DNA from: Rhipicephalus microplus
Lineage: Eukaryota; Arthropoda; Arachnida; Ixodida; Ixodidae
Assembly (NCBI RefSeq): GCF_043290135.1
Contig: NC_134707.1
Span: 140,059,319 to 140,123,318, forward strand
DNA length: 64,000 nt
Direction of reading: 5' to 3'
Positions 63,021-64,000 of the stretch are shown piece by piece. The notes beneath the pieces were generated by a model. That model had not been told where the DNA came from, did no database searches, and saw only the letters and a list, made by a program, of their open reading frames with translations. Position numbers and translations under genes: made by a program. The first letter of the stretch is position 1. Each line of letters opens with the position of its first letter.

Positions 63021-64000
63021 GTTTAGGAGTTTGTAGCTGCGGAGTTTCTAGTTGCATGGCTTCTAGTTGTTGAGATTCTAGTGTCCGAGTTTCCAGTTGC
63101 GAAGTCTCAAGCTGTGGAGTTTCTAGCTGTGGAGTTTCTAGTTGTGGAGTTTCTAGTTGTGGAATTTGTAGTTGTGGAGTATCGTGTTGTGGTGTTTCAA
63201 GTTGTGGAGTTTCTAGCTGTGGAGTTTCTAGTTTGGAGTTTCTAGTTGCAGAGTTTCTAGTTGCGGAGTTTTCTAGTTGTGGAGTTTCAAGTTGCAGAGT
63301 TTCTAGTTGCGGAGTTTTCTAGTTGGGGAGATTCTAGTTGCGGAGTTTCTAGTTGTGGAGTTTCTAGTTGCGGAATTTGTAGTTGTGGAGTATCTAGTTG
63401 TGGTGTTTCAAGTTGTGGAGTCTGTAGTTGTGAAGTATCTATATGTTGGGTTTCAAGTTGTGGAGTTTCTAGCTGTGGAGTTTCTAGCTGTGGAGTTTCT
63501 AGTGGTTGAGTTTCCAGTTGACGAGTTTCTATTTGCGAAGTCTCAAGTTGTGGAGTTTCTAGCTGTAAAGTTTCTAGTTGCAGAGTTTCTAGTTGCGGAG
63601 TTTTCAGTTGTGGAGTTTCTAGTTGTGGAATTTTAATCTGTGTAGTTTCTAGTTGTGGAGTCTCAATTTTGAAGTTGCTAGTTGTGGAGTTCCTAGTTGT
63701 GGAGTTTCTAGTTGTGGAGTGTCTATTTGTAGAGTTTCTAGTTGTGAAGTTTCTAGTTGTAGAGTTTCTAGTTGGAGTTTTTAGTTTTTGAGTTTCTAGT
63801 TGTAGATTTTCTAATTGTAGAGTTCCTAGTTGTGGAGTTTCTAGTTGTGGGGTTTCTAGTTGTGGAACTTGTAGTTGTGGAGTATCTAGTTGTGGTGTTT
63901 CAAGTTATGGAGTTTCTAGCTGTAGAGTTTCTAGTTGTGGAGTTTCTAGTGGCAGAGTTTCTAGTTGCGGAGTTTTCTAGTTGTTGAGATTCTAGTGGCG
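63021..64000 (+). repeat. 15-bp satellite to the window end, more diverged
   Basis: The block continues in the same unit. It carries the same order of markers as 18,240-19,000: two GAGTTTTCTAG units, a TTGGGTTTCAAG unit at about 63,445, a modified AATCTGTGTAG unit at about 63,632, and the GTTTCTAGTTGGAGTTTTTAG pair at about 63,770. It has more single-base differences from the other copies than they have from each other, including loss of a base in CTAGTTTGGAG near 63,230. The array continues past the window. Confidence 0.78.

Larger units (their letters stand above)
16554..64000 (+). repeat. 15-bp satellite array, right arm
   Basis: The + strand is a continuous run of TGGAGTTTCTAGTTG and variants to the end of the window, with no interruption by other sequence. 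The consensus has 7 T, 5 G, 2 A and 1 C, a strong strand skew opposite to that of the left arm. Recurrent irregular units include a 16-bp GAGTTTTCTAG unit, 14-bp GGAGTTTTAGTTG and CTAGATGGAAGTTT units, and a 28-bp pair around GTTTCTAGTTGGAGTTTTTAG. These shift the reading frame and mark positions in the HORs. Two forward frames lack stops in the consensus (VVEFL, CGVSS) and the third meets TAG in each unit. I judge the long frames to be by-products of unit length. Confidence 0.97.

Noticed and set aside
654..64000. Hundreds of open frames coding VVEFL, CGVSS, QLETP or TRNST repeats
   Set aside because: They follow from a unit of 15 bases with two stop-free frames per strand, and overlapping frames are open at the same time. 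They end at register-shifting units, differ between HOR copies, start at arbitrary GTG/ATG variants, and show amino-acid-changing variation at the commonest variable base.
16571..64000. Pentapeptide-repeat protein or cysteine-rich keratin-associated-like protein
   Set aside because: The period of five residues is suggestive. But VVEFL lacks the A-(D/N)-L-x-x pattern of the pentapeptide family, and CGVSS is only the same DNA in another frame. No non-repeat ends, signal or splice structure is visible.
1..64000. Telomeric repeat or known centromere motif
   Set aside because: Neither unit resembles TTAGGG-like telomere repeats, and I see no CENP-B-box-like sequence. A centromeric or pericentromeric location is possible but not shown by the sequence.
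1..64000. tRNA, rRNA, transposon or promoter hidden between arrays
   Set aside because: I found no stretch longer than a few tens of bases that departs from the two repeat units, so there is no room for such elements.

Overview
The whole window is tandemly repeated DNA. I find no gene I can support: no protein-coding gene, tRNA, rRNA, CRISPR array, transposon or promoter. It reads as a eukaryotic satellite block. The reasons are tens of kilobases of one short unit, nested higher-order repeats (HORs), and a variant pattern that looks like methyl-CpG decay. Nothing in the sequence lets me name the species.

Layout. Positions 1-656 hold about 25 units of a 26-bp minisatellite with a GTATGCGCGTGTGCAT core and an A-rich tail. 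At 654-656 this gives way abruptly to a 15-bp satellite that fills the rest of the window, roughly 4,200 units. From 654 to about 16,553 the + strand reads CAACTAGAAACTCCA. From about 16,554 to 64,000 it reads the reverse complement, TGGAGTTTCTAGTTG. The array therefore changes orientation once, at a breakpoint with a local 17-base duplication scar.

Each arm has layered higher-order structure. Left arm: an inverted collinear copy of right-arm sequence (654-1,410), a 767-bp repeat made of 301 + 466 bp (about 2,460-4,968), a 2,341-bp repeat (about 8,045-12,726, with an earlier related copy at about 6,000-7,975), and a 1.8-kb repeat (about 12,186-15,950). Right arm: a 9,422-bp repeat present about 2.4 times (16,571 to about 39,610) that contains a 374-bp triplication, a 7.5-kb repeat present twice (about 41,057-56,075), mosaic segments joining earlier blocks (56,076-61,360), and an 839-869-bp pair (about 61,305-63,020).

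Many open reading frames of 60-520 codons exist only because the unit length (15) is divisible by 3. Two of the three frames on each strand lack a stop in the consensus, and the third carries TAG (inside CTAG) in every unit. They encode monotonous VVEFL, CGVSS, QLETP or TRNST repeats. They are broken wherever a 14- or 16-bp unit or a variant stop occurs, so I do not annotate them as genes. The main points of interest are the orientation switch, the age layering of the HORs, the three-way CpG variant and the array edge. HOR limits were found by eye from shared variants and are accurate to tens of bases.
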